Below, piece after piece: positions 39,593 through 47,000 of a stretch of 64,000 bases of DNA (positions are counted from its first letter, which is position 1; each line of letters starts with the position of its first letter). A program made the position numbers and the translations under genes. Location of the stretch: assembly GCA_038848185.1 (NCBI GenBank), contig JAWCNV010000012.1:1-64000 (forward strand). The letters run 5' to 3'. The notes under the pieces were generated by a model. The model saw nothing but the letters and a program-made list of their open reading frames with translations. It had not been told where the DNA came from and made no database searches. Source of the stretch: JAAOZP01 sp038848185 (lineage in GTDB: Archaea; Thermoproteota; EX4484-205; JAAOZP01).

Positions 39593-39687
39593 TGGGGGCG
39601 CTGGGATTTGAACCCAGGTCTCGTGGGGTCTTGGATTTTTTTTATCTCCCAAGCCACGGAGCCTAGACCAAGCTAGCAGACGCCCCC
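39593..39687 (-). tRNA. tRNA-Pro(UGG) with canonical 37/38 intron
   Basis: Acceptor GGGGGCG/CGCCCCC; anticodon stem CGTGG/CCACG; anticodon loop CTTGGG+C (UGG). Intron at 39628-39647 (20 nt): central helix CUUG/CAAG, bulges GGA and ACC, inner helix GAU/AUC around A7: a perfect BHB at the canonical site. No D-loop insertion, unlike tRNA-Pro(CGG) 60 bases away. Confidence 0.95.
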
Positions 39688-39768
39688 GGCAGACTTTTTT
39701 CTTCTCTGTAATTTAAAAAGATTTTGTCTCAATCATGCAATAAGTTGATGAGGAACGATTATAGAGAA

Positions 39769-39876
39769 TGCCGGGGGCGGGTCTCGATCCCGCAGCCTCC
39801 AGATTATGAGTTTCAACACCTGTTGAGGTCTGGCGCCTTAACCCTTTGGAGGTCTAGCCACTTGGGCGACCCCGGC
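39769..39876 (-). tRNA. elongator tRNA-Met(CAU) with two insertions
   Basis: Acceptor GCCGGGG/CCCCGGC typical of elongator tRNA-Met; anticodon stem CCAGA/TCTGG enclosing TCATAA. An 18-nt intron at about 39810-39827 (position 31/32 or 32/33) has an inner hairpin TCAAC-AGGT-GTTGA. The D loop has about 16 extra bases (39842-39857, ends ambiguous) with no clear BHB. Mature length 74. T arm is GCGGG-ATCGAGA-CCCGC: the first T-loop base is A instead of the nearly universal T54. Confidence 0.85.
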
Positions 39877-40125
39877 TGTCCTCTTAGATGGGGGACTCTG
39901 TTTTAAATTTTTATTTGAAACTTTCAGTTTACAGCTGGTTTTTTTATAGTGTTGCATATGTTTTTTGGGAATTCGAGCTCAATGACTTATCAGCATTTTT
40001 GTATTGAATAGGTCTTCATGGAGAAATGTTCACAGGCTTAAGAGGTTCACTAAGAGATGAGGTCTTTCAAAGCCTAATGCACCAGTATCTTTTTGTGGAG
40101 CCGATTTTTTCCCTGCCGTGTAAGG

Positions 40126-40500
40126 CTAGTCTATACTTGGGAGTTCTAATGCCTTCAAGATCCGCTTCAAACCTTCCTCCGTGACCTTCTCTCCTGTTAC
40201 AACAAGTTCCCTTTCAGGGTATATTATAAGCCCTTTATACATTCCCGGTATGTTTACTATGTAGAATGCTTGTACCACAAATATTAGGAAGTTAAGTTGT
40301 CTGCTTGTCAGTTTTTCAAGAAGCCGCCTCTCTGTGGTAAAGGATATTGCACATCTCTTCCTGAGGCTTTCAGCAATACCCTCCTTATCCTCATCCATAA
40401 CCCTCACTATGTCTGCCACGGTTAAACCCTGTTCCTTCAGATAGTCGTCAACCGCCTTCTTAAGCGGGATATAGTAATTAGATAGACTCATTTTAAGCAC
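40126..40500 (-). CDS. hypothetical protein next to AsnRS
   Basis: 124 residues, about 60% helical by eye: VADIVRVMDEDKEGIAESL, a hydrophobic middle (QLNFLIFVVQAFYIVNIPG) and an acidic end. It follows the AsnRS gene after a 3-base gap on the same strand, so it is probably co-expressed. No family recognised. Confidence 0.6.
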   Translation of the reverse strand: MLKMSLSNYYIPLKKAVDDYLKEQGLTVADIVRVMDEDKEGIAESLRKRCAISFTTERRLLEKLTSRQLNFLIFVVQAFYIVNIPGMYKGLIIYPERELVVTGEKVTEEGLKRILKALELPSID

Positions 40501-40503
40501 CTT

Positions 40504-41811
40504 TCAGGGGTATATTATCGTCTGTGTCCGGGGGTATGGGGTCGCATACTTTATACTTGGGAGACGCAGAATATGGGCTAGGAGTCTTTCAAAGCCTAGG
40601 CCAAAGCCTGAGTGAGGGACTGAACCATATTTCCGCAGGTCTAAGTACCAAGCATAGTCTTCAGGATTGTAGCCTGATTCAACTATTCTTTTAAGAAGAA
40701 CATTATAATCATCTATCCTCTGCCCTCCACCAATTATCTCTCCATAAGGCCAGACTATCAGGTCTGTCGCCAAAACCACAGACGGGGTTTCAGGATCAGG
40801 CATATGGTAGAATGCCCTAGCCTCCTTAGGATAATGCGTTATGAAAACCGGTTGACCCACTAAAATCGCAATCATCTTTTCCTCTCTAACACCTAGATCC
40901 TTGCCCCACTCTATGTTAACACCGTTGCTCCTGAGTAGTTCAACAGCCTGAGTATAGGTTATTCTCTTAAACGGTTTTTCGAAGGGTTTGAAACTCGGGT
41001 TAAATCTTTTAATATCGTCCTCATGCTTAACGTAGAACTCTCTCATGACTTCTGTAAGCATGTCTTCCTCAAACTGAAGGAGCTGCTGGAAATCCATGTG
41101 GCTTGCTTCAACCTCCAGATGCCAGTACTCTGAAAGATGTCTCCTAGTCTTAGACTCTTCAGCCCTGAAACTAGGCTGGAAGCAGAAGACTTTTTCAAGC
41201 GAGAAGATTGCTCCCTCAAGGTAGAATTGCGAGCTTTGGGTAAGGAACGCCTTTCTGTTGAAATATTTTACTTCAAACATTTTAGCACCGCCTTCAGTTG
41301 CAGCAGTAACTATTGAAGGCGCGTCAACCTCGTAATACCCGTTTTTCAAAAACCATTCCCTGAGAATCGCTGAAAGCGACGATCTGAGCTTTAGAATAGT
41401 GCACATGGTTCTGCTCCGTATGAAAAGATGACGATACTTCCACACTAGACTAGGTGACAAGTCTTTTCTAAGAGGAAAGTCTTCGAGAGAAGGTGACTGT
41501 ACTATGATTTTTTCAGCCCTGATTTCCACGCCGCCGGGGGCACGCGTATCCTTTCTAACCTCGCCCTCCACTGTCAGAGAGGATTCTCTCTTAAGCTTCT
41601 CAACCCGCTCGAAAACTTGATCGCCGACATTGTCTCTTCGAACAACGGTCTGTACTATCCCTGAGGAATCTCTGATTCTTAGGAATACGAGTTTTCCAAC
41701 AGTGTTCTTCACGTAAAGCCAGCCGCGTATCCTTACCTTGCTTCCAACAAGTCTTCCTAATTCTGATATTTTAGACGTCTGCATTTCCTTCTTATCCGGT
41801 TCAAGGGCCAA
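40504..41811 (-). CDS. asnS: asparaginyl-tRNA synthetase (archaeal type)
   Basis: Class IIb synthetase: N-terminal OB fold (VGSKVRIRGWLYVKNTV), motif 2 PSFRAEESKTRRHLSEYWHLEVE, and motif 3 GFGLGFERLLAHIL. The TEGGAKMFEVKYFNRKAFLTQSSQFYLE stretch and WHLEVEAS favour Asn over Asp specificity. 435 residues. A 3-base gap links it to the downstream hypothetical gene. Confidence 0.88.
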   Translation of the reverse strand: MALEPDKKEMQTSKISELGRLVGSKVRIRGWLYVKNTVGKLVFLRIRDSSGIVQTVVRRDNVGDQVFERVEKLKRESSLTVEGEVRKDTRAPGGVEIRAEKIIVQSPSLEDFPLRKDLSPSLVWKYRHLFIRSRTMCTILKLRSSLSAILREWFLKNGYYEVDAPSIVTAATEGGAKMFEVKYFNRKAFLTQSSQFYLEGAIFSLEKVFCFQPSFRAEESKTRRHLSEYWHLEVEASHMDFQQLLQFEEDMLTEVMREFYVKHEDDIKRFNPSFKPFEKPFKRITYTQAVELLRSNGVNIEWGKDLGVREEKMIAILVGQPVFITHYPKEARAFYHMPDPETPSVVLATDLIVWPYGEIIGGGQRIDDYNVLLKRIVESGYNPEDYAWYLDLRKYGSVPHSGFGLGFERLLAHILRLPSIKYATPYPRTQTIIYP

Positions 41812-41901
41812 ATGACACTACGGTCTTGCCAACTTATTCTCCAAATATAAAGGTAACTGGGAAACCCAATAGTTTTTAACTAAGGTTTTCAATCTTATAG
41901 T

Positions 41902-42837
41902 ATGGGTAGTAAAGAGATAGTTGACTATAGAGTGGGAGGTGTAAAAACCTTCTCGGAACTGTTAGCTAGAATGGGGCAGGGATGGGGTTTTGAAGCAGCG
42001 CAACTGGCTAATGCGTATGAAATTATTATTGAAATGTTTAGGGATAAGAAATGCATTAAGTTTCTCTCTCTTACTGCTAACATAGTTTCAACAGGGTTGA
42101 GAGGGGTTATTGCGGAAATGGTTGAGAAAGGTTTATGCGATGTCATAATAACCACTGGCGGCACCTTTGACCATGATATTGCAAAAAGCATAGGTAAGTA
42201 TTACCGGGGCGACTTCATTATGGATGATAGGGTTTTGAAGAAGAGGGAAACCCATAGGCTTGGCAACATACTTATACCGCAAGACTCCTATGGGCTGACT
42301 ATTGAATCATTCACCATACCTTTATTGAAAGAGATAACTCTGGAGAGGAAAACGTTCAGCAGCAGAGAGTTAGCCGAAGAGGTCGGGAAGAGGCTGAAGG
42401 ATAAGAATTCAATACTCAGGTCCGCCTACGAGAAAAAGGTGCCTGTTTTCACACCAGGTCTAGTTGACTCTGCCTTCGGCACGCAGCTCTTCATTTTTTC
42501 TCAGACAAACGAGTTTTCCTTAAACCTTTTGAAAGACATGAAGGAGCTTTCGGACATAGTTTTCTCTTCGGAGAGAACAGGCGCTATAATACTTGGAGGA
42601 GGAATAAGTAAACATCACACTATATGGTGGAACCAGTTTAAAGGAGGCTTAGACTACGCTGTCTCGCTGACAACGGCATACGAATTCGACGGGAGCCTCT
42701 CGGGAGCTAGGCTCGAGGAAGCCATAACCTGGAACAAGGTGAAGGAGAACGCGAACATATCACTGGTGCACGTAGACGTTACACTAGCATTACCATTGCT
42801 ACTTGCAGCAGTCTACGAGAAAATACAGAGCGATTAG
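41902..42837 (+). CDS. dys: deoxyhypusine synthase
   Basis: Transfers aminobutyl from spermidine to aIF5A, NAD-dependent. Visible: VIITTGGTFDHDIAKS, the active-site region ILGGGISKHHTIWWNQ and DYAVSLTTAYEFDGSLSGA. 311 residues, family size. Confidence 0.95.
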   Translation: MGSKEIVDYRVGGVKTFSELLARMGQGWGFEAAQLANAYEIIIEMFRDKKCIKFLSLTANIVSTGLRGVIAEMVEKGLCDVIITTGGTFDHDIAKSIGKYYRGDFIMDDRVLKKRETHRLGNILIPQDSYGLTIESFTIPLLKEITLERKTFSSRELAEEVGKRLKDKNSILRSAYEKKVPVFTPGLVDSAFGTQLFIFSQTNEFSLNLLKDMKELSDIVFSSERTGAIILGGGISKHHTIWWNQFKGGLDYAVSLTTAYEFDGSLSGARLEEAITWNKVKENANISLVHVDVTLALPLLLAAVYEKIQSD

Positions 42838-42889
42838 CCTGCAAGTAGGCTCTTTCTATAATGTAGGCCCCAATTTGGGTGTATAAAAA

Positions 42890-43186
42890 TCAGGAGAATT
42901 CTTCCTCAGCGATTTTTGAAAGAGAATTCACGAGGTCTACTCCAACCATATCGATTATCTCAAAAATCCTATTATCCACCACTCTATACGGCTTCCTATT
43001 TCTCTCTCTTCTAAAACTAACCAGTCCGCAATTCTTCAGGATTTTAAGATGTCTTGAGATAAGTGGCTGAACAGTTTTAAGGAGAGGGATCATCTCGGTC
43101 ACGCATTTCTCACCGTCCTTAAGACAATAAAGTATGTTAAGTCTAAGCGGGTCTCCGAGACACTTGAAAATCTTGGCTCTCGCCAT
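42890..43186 (-). CDS. ArsR-family transcriptional regulator
   Basis: Winged helix with KIFKCLGDPLRLNILYCLK and the recognition helix TVQPLISRHLKILKNCGLV; Cys residues CVTEM and NCGLV could bind a metal. The frame is open to ATG 43234, but the TATA box (CTATAAAAC, about 43249) would place the transcript start after that codon, so I prefer ATG 43186 (MARAKIFK). ATATAGTATAT near 43239, a small dyad overlapping the promoter, may be its operator. Confidence 0.85.
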   Translation of the reverse strand: MARAKIFKCLGDPLRLNILYCLKDGEKCVTEMIPLLKTVQPLISRHLKILKNCGLVSFRRERNRKPYRVVDNRIFEIIDMVGVDLVNSLSKIAEEEFS

Positions 43187-43237
43187 GTTCAGGTCGTTTC
43201 TTTTCTTTCTCCTATTGGTGCCGACCTGTCTCATAGA

Positions 43238-43257
43238 ATATAGTATATGTTTTATAG
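43238..43257 (-). promoter_or_regulatory. promoter and small dyad of the ArsR gene
   Basis: Reads ATATACTATAT beside CTATAAAAC on the minus strand: a TATA box with an 11-bp dyad just downstream of it, suited to autoregulation. Confidence 0.45.
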
Positions 43258-43469
43258 CTTAAGTATTGTTTAAACAATTTTGTGACAAAAAACCTTTCCT
43301 ATTTTTTTCCCATAGACATATAACAATTTAGTTATATCCTCGTTTTTTAGAGTTTTCTAGGCAATAAAAATAGTTAACAGCCATAAACTTGGCGATAAAA
43401 ACAATTAATAAAAATTCTTCATACAAGTCATCTTTGACACGATGCCTTTTTCACAATCAATAGTTTAGC

Positions 43470-43621
43470 TTCCTAATCCTGATGAGTGGATATTTTCCAG
43501 ATGTATGAAGTGCAAAGACATAAACCGGCTACTTAATCCGGAGGCAGACGGTGTTGCGAACATATGCAACCTAAACATTACAGGGCGAAAACAGATAAAA
43601 CAAACGAAGAAAAGGATTTAG
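43470..43621 (+). pseudogene. possible Mut7-C-like remnant
   Basis: An open stretch without a proper start reads PDEWIFSRCMKCKDINRLLN, resembling the RCxxC zinc region of Mut7-C/PIN-type RNases, then loses similarity and stops at 43619. The rest of 43260-43678 shows nothing. Probably a gene fragment. Confidence 0.3.
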
Positions 43622-43678
43622 AGAAAGTAGGTTTTCTGAAAATAACATAAAACGATTTAAATAAAGAATGGTTAAGAA

Positions 43679-43791
43679 TGGGCCCGGAGGGATCTGTTCC
43701 GCATCATCTGCGATTGAACCCCCAACCTACGGGTTATGAGCATCGACGCTTCTTTGGCTCCGCCGCTCTAACCTGGTTAAGCTACGGGCCC
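43679..43791 (-). tRNA. tRNA-Ile2(CAU) with two non-canonical BHB introns
   Basis: Acceptor GGGCCCG/CGGGCCC, discriminator A; anticodon loop CTCATAA in an isoleucine-type body (substrate of TiaS). Intron 1, 43742-43759 (18 nt), sits at 30/31: central helix CGGC/GUCG, bulges GGA and AUG, outer GAG/CUC; only its removal lets stem GCGG+G pair with CCCGT. Intron 2, 43694-43713 (20 nt), sits at 58/59 in the T loop: outer GGGG/UCCC, central GUUC/GAAC, bulges AAU and AGA, inner CGCA/UGCG. The spliced T loop is TTCAAAT. Mature length 75. Confidence 0.93.
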
Positions 43792-43873
43792 TACTCTTTC
43801 CTGTTTTGTTTGAGAATAAAAATTTTTCCCTTCCTGAGTTTGTAAAGAGTATTAGCTTATATCGCCGTGTAAG

Positions 43874-44422
43874 TTAAGCTTTATCCGAGGTTCTTCCAGC
43901 AGTCTTCTCTCGCTTCAGGAATTCTTCAATAGCCTCCTCATATTTCTCCTTTAGCGCTTTGTATGTTTTTTCATCAATCTTCTTCTTCCTATAAGCTTTC
44001 TCAAGATTCTCGATCTCTGTCTTTATTCTTTGAATCTCCTCTTGAACTTCAGGTGTTCCAGGTCTAGGTGGTGGCAGGATTAGGGCGGCAAGCCTCTTTT
44101 CTACAAGGCTCTTTATAAACATCGATAAAGAGACCTCTGCCTCTCTCTCAGTTATCTTGAATTCGTTTTTCATCCACTGTGCTATTCCGCTTAGAGTCGT
44201 CTCACCATCTATTCTTTTCCATACTTTGCTTCCTATAATATCAAGCTTTATTTTAGTGGTTCTAACAACCTGCTTGGCATCTCCTGTTCTTACGGGGATC
44301 ATTATTGTGACTATACCCTCCGAATCCTCCTCGTATTTTATCTCTGGGTTTATAACTGGTATGCTCTTTTGGAGTCGCTCAGGGGAAACCTTCGGCCCCT
44401 CCTTCTTTTTAAACAGTGGCAT
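43874..44422 (-). CDS. PqqD-like domain protein with coiled-coil tail
   Basis: 182 residues. The middle (about 55-115) has the PqqD/RRE peptide-binding-like pattern KVWKRIDGETTLSGIAQWMK ... VEKRLAALILPPPRPG; the C-terminal third is a charged coiled coil. PqqD-type modules present peptides to modifying enzymes in RiPP pathways, but no radical SAM enzyme is seen here. It directly follows a gene of unknown function (10-base gap), likely its partner. Confidence 0.6.
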   Translation of the reverse strand: MPLFKKKEGPKVSPERLQKSIPVINPEIKYEEDSEGIVTIMIPVRTGDAKQVVRTTKIKLDIIGSKVWKRIDGETTLSGIAQWMKNEFKITEREAEVSLSMFIKSLVEKRLAALILPPPRPGTPEVQEEIQRIKTEIENLEKAYRKKKIDEKTYKALKEKYEEAIEEFLKREKTAGRTSDKA

Positions 44423-44432
44423 GACTATTCAC

Positions 44433-45332
44433 CTAATCAATCTTGAAACTTATGCTTTTCTCCAATTTATCCAGATCATCGGAATTCGCCTCAGGACCTG
44501 AATATCCTATTAGAAATATCTTATTGGAATCAGTATCATACCAGATTTTTACTTTTTTGACGAATGTTCCCTTACGTAGGAACTTTTGCTTTCTTTCTAC
44601 CATTGTCAACTTGCCAGTTTCATCAGGTTTAAGCTTGTTATGGTTTAAGCCTTTTATCGTTGCATACACCTCTCTGGGGACCTCCCTTTTAGACCATTCT
44701 AGCAGATTCTTATATTTGAATAAGTATTCTCTGGCGAAATAACACCAGTGGAGCACCAGCATCCTCCGCTCATTTCTGAAAACCATTACTGGCTTGCCTA
44801 AAGCCAGCTTTCTTTCATAAAGGTTATATCCCTTAGGTATTTTGAACTCAACTCCAAACAAGTAGTATTTCCAGAATCTCTCAGGCGTGTGGCATACTAT
44901 TCCTGGGATAAGCCAAGTTGCTATTCCCCTCCATTCTTCATCAGGCTCCAAGTAGTAATTGATGAAGAAAACCTTGTTCTCCTCATCACATACCCATGAA
45001 AGGGCAACCATATCCATATCGCTTTTCCATCTTGCAAAATAGGCTTTATGACCACAGACTTCTGCATCTCCCCGCTCATATATCTCTGCTTTCTTCCTAG
45101 TTTTCTTAGCATAGTTTTCGATAAATTTGTTGATAACAAGCATTGGCTGAATCTTAAGTTTCACCTTTTTATCTGTTAGTTGTTTCTCCCACTTCAAGTC
45201 AAACTTCATGGAGGTTTTGGAACTAATTTTAAAAAAACCGCTTGTAACGCCTCCTGCCTCGGCTGCCAAACTCCATCCTTTAGGGTGTTGAAGCTCTACT
45301 TCAAGCCAATACTCTTTTTCAAGATTCTCCAT
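44433..45332 (-). CDS. hypothetical protein paired with the PqqD-like gene
   Basis: 299 residues, no signal or membrane segment. Two similar halves seem present: WSLAAEAGGVTSGFFKI ... CGHKAYFARWKSDMDMVALSW in the first and FGVEFKIPKGYNLY ... RRMLVLHWCYFAREYLF in the second, each ending in beta-rich HW/SW motifs, suggesting an internal duplication. Unknown family; operon with the PqqD-like gene. Confidence 0.6.
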   Translation of the reverse strand: MENLEKEYWLEVELQHPKGWSLAAEAGGVTSGFFKISSKTSMKFDLKWEKQLTDKKVKLKIQPMLVINKFIENYAKKTRKKAEIYERGDAEVCGHKAYFARWKSDMDMVALSWVCDEENKVFFINYYLEPDEEWRGIATWLIPGIVCHTPERFWKYYLFGVEFKIPKGYNLYERKLALGKPVMVFRNERRMLVLHWCYFAREYLFKYKNLLEWSKREVPREVYATIKGLNHNKLKPDETGKLTMVERKQKFLRKGTFVKKVKIWYDTDSNKIFLIGYSGPEANSDDLDKLEKSISFKID

Positions 45333-45361
45333 TTAATTCTTTTCAGCCTAGGCTCCAGTAT

Positions 45362-46009
45362 TTAATTATTTTGACCCTCGCTGCCTGTTTCTTCCTGCTT
45401 ACCAACGTGTTTGAGGAAGATCTTCTCCCAGTCTAATTTAAGCATGATGACTATTATTCCCACTAGGAGCAAGAAAGTAACTAAGGTAGCAACCCAACCC
45501 CCCTCGCCAGCTAGCATGCTTCTAATTATGCTGATTGAGAACCTTCCTCCAAGCGCTAGTATGAGGCACATTAAAAACTTTCCTAGGATGCAGGGTATGA
45601 GAAACTTTACAGGATTATAATGCATGATGCCAAGAGGGATTATCAGGAGGTCGTCAGGCAGGGGAGTCAGGGCGAAGAGGAATATGGCTACGACACCATA
45701 GCGGTCAAATATCTTAAGCATGTAATCCATTTTCCTCCTCCGCTCCCTGCTTATCACCATTCTTCCATAGTAGCCTAGAAGATAGCCGGCAAACTCTCCG
45801 ACGGCAGAGCCCAAACCACCTGAGATAGCAATTAGAAAAGGGTCTAGGATAGAACCCAGCAGGTAAATTATGACTGTGTAAGGTATGGGGAAGACAACAG
45901 AAACGGCTCCGATGAAGGAAAGGAGGAATATCCCTAGGTACCCATACTGGTATGCAAGCTGCTCCATCCAGTCTAAGAATTGCTGAGAGGTGAAGAGGGT
46001 TTTCAGCAT
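45362..46009 (-). CDS. VTT/DedA-type membrane protein
   Basis: 215 residues, about five membrane segments, with the family's GSAVGEFAGYLLGYYGR and ALTPLPDDLLIIPLGIMHY motifs (SNARE-associated/VTT domain, YqaA-like). Such proteins act in lipid scrambling or membrane homeostasis. TATA-less start at ATG 46009, 30 codons into a hydrophobic N-terminus. Confidence 0.85.
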   Translation of the reverse strand: MLKTLFTSQQFLDWMEQLAYQYGYLGIFLLSFIGAVSVVFPIPYTVIIYLLGSILDPFLIAISGGLGSAVGEFAGYLLGYYGRMVISRERRRKMDYMLKIFDRYGVVAIFLFALTPLPDDLLIIPLGIMHYNPVKFLIPCILGKFLMCLILALGGRFSISIIRSMLAGEGGWVATLVTFLLLVGIIVIMLKLDWEKIFLKHVGKQEETGSEGQNN

Positions 46010-46165
46010 ATTGTGCTTACCCTTCTTCCCTGTATCTATTTAAGCTAATTGTTTCTCATGCTTCAAACAGGAATAGCTCTGCTTCCAATATTCTTTAACA
46101 GGGTTTTTCAAGGTTCTTCAATAGATACGTTTTAATATGGATTGAAGACATATTCCTTTAGGATA

Positions 46166-46819
46166 ATGGTGGTTTGGATGACTCTTGAGCAAACAATGTA
46201 TCATGTCGCTATTGAGATTGAGAACAGTGAATGCAGGGGGCTGGAGCTCATGTCTAAGCTTGGCATCAATAATTGCAAGCTGATTGATGTTAGGAGAATG
46301 CCCGAGGGCTCAGTAAGACATCTTATCAGCCTTCCCTTTAGCGAGGTTAACAAGGTTTCTGGGGAGAAGCTTAAGATACTGCATGGTTCTAAAGGCTCAA
46401 GGGTTCTCGCCTCCTTCCAGTCAGATGGCTGCAACGTATGTGGTACAATGCTTTCTAACGGTGCATTCCTTATTTCTGGGAAGCATTTAGGAGGATACAG
46501 GATGGTTTACGAGCTTATAGCACCCGGGTACGATGTTTTCAAGCAGATCATGTCGACGCTTGAATCCTTGGGTTTTAAGCCTAAAATACTGAGGCTGACG
46601 AAGCATGAGCCTAAGGAGGGAGTTTTAACTGAGAAACAGGAGAATGTGTTGTGGCTTGCACTGAAAATGGGTTACTTTGACTACCCGAGGAAGATCAACA
46701 CTAAGGAGCTGGCGAAAACACTTGGGATAGTTCCGTCAACCTTCTCGGAGATAACTAGGGGCGGTATACGTAAACTATTAGAAAAATATTTTGAGTCTCA
46801 AAGAGTTGGGGAAGAGTAG
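46166..46819 (+). CDS. HTH regulator (bacterioopsin-activator type, HTH_10)
   Basis: N-terminal sensor-like region and a C-terminal HTH: EKQENVLWLALKMGYFDYPRK then KELAKTLGIVPSTFSEITRGGIRKLL. TTTTAATATGG at about 46130 acts as TATA box, so ATG 46166 is a likelier start than the upstream TTG 46142. It precedes two glycosidase genes on the same strand and could regulate them. Confidence 0.82.
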   Translation: MVVWMTLEQTMYHVAIEIENSECRGLELMSKLGINNCKLIDVRRMPEGSVRHLISLPFSEVNKVSGEKLKILHGSKGSRVLASFQSDGCNVCGTMLSNGAFLISGKHLGGYRMVYELIAPGYDVFKQIMSTLESLGFKPKILRLTKHEPKEGVLTEKQENVLWLALKMGYFDYPRKINTKELAKTLGIVPSTFSEITRGGIRKLLEKYFESQRVGEE

Positions 46820-47000
46820 TAGTTCCATCCTCAGAGAAACTGATGCTATTAAATAAGAATTATTAGCATTCTGCAGCATATAGCTCCTTCAACACTATAT
46901 TACGCATGTTTTTTAAGAGATTAGCCTTCTAATGTTAAAATTGTTCCGGGTTTACAAATATTTATTGGGAAGCCAAGTGTTCTAATCAAGCAGATATCCA

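Noticed and set aside
40060..40140. Short sequences near 40.06-40.14 kb resembling the 3' end of asnS
   Set aside because: Similarity is limited to about 15 bases twice and can be chance; no coding frame supports a duplicated gene end.
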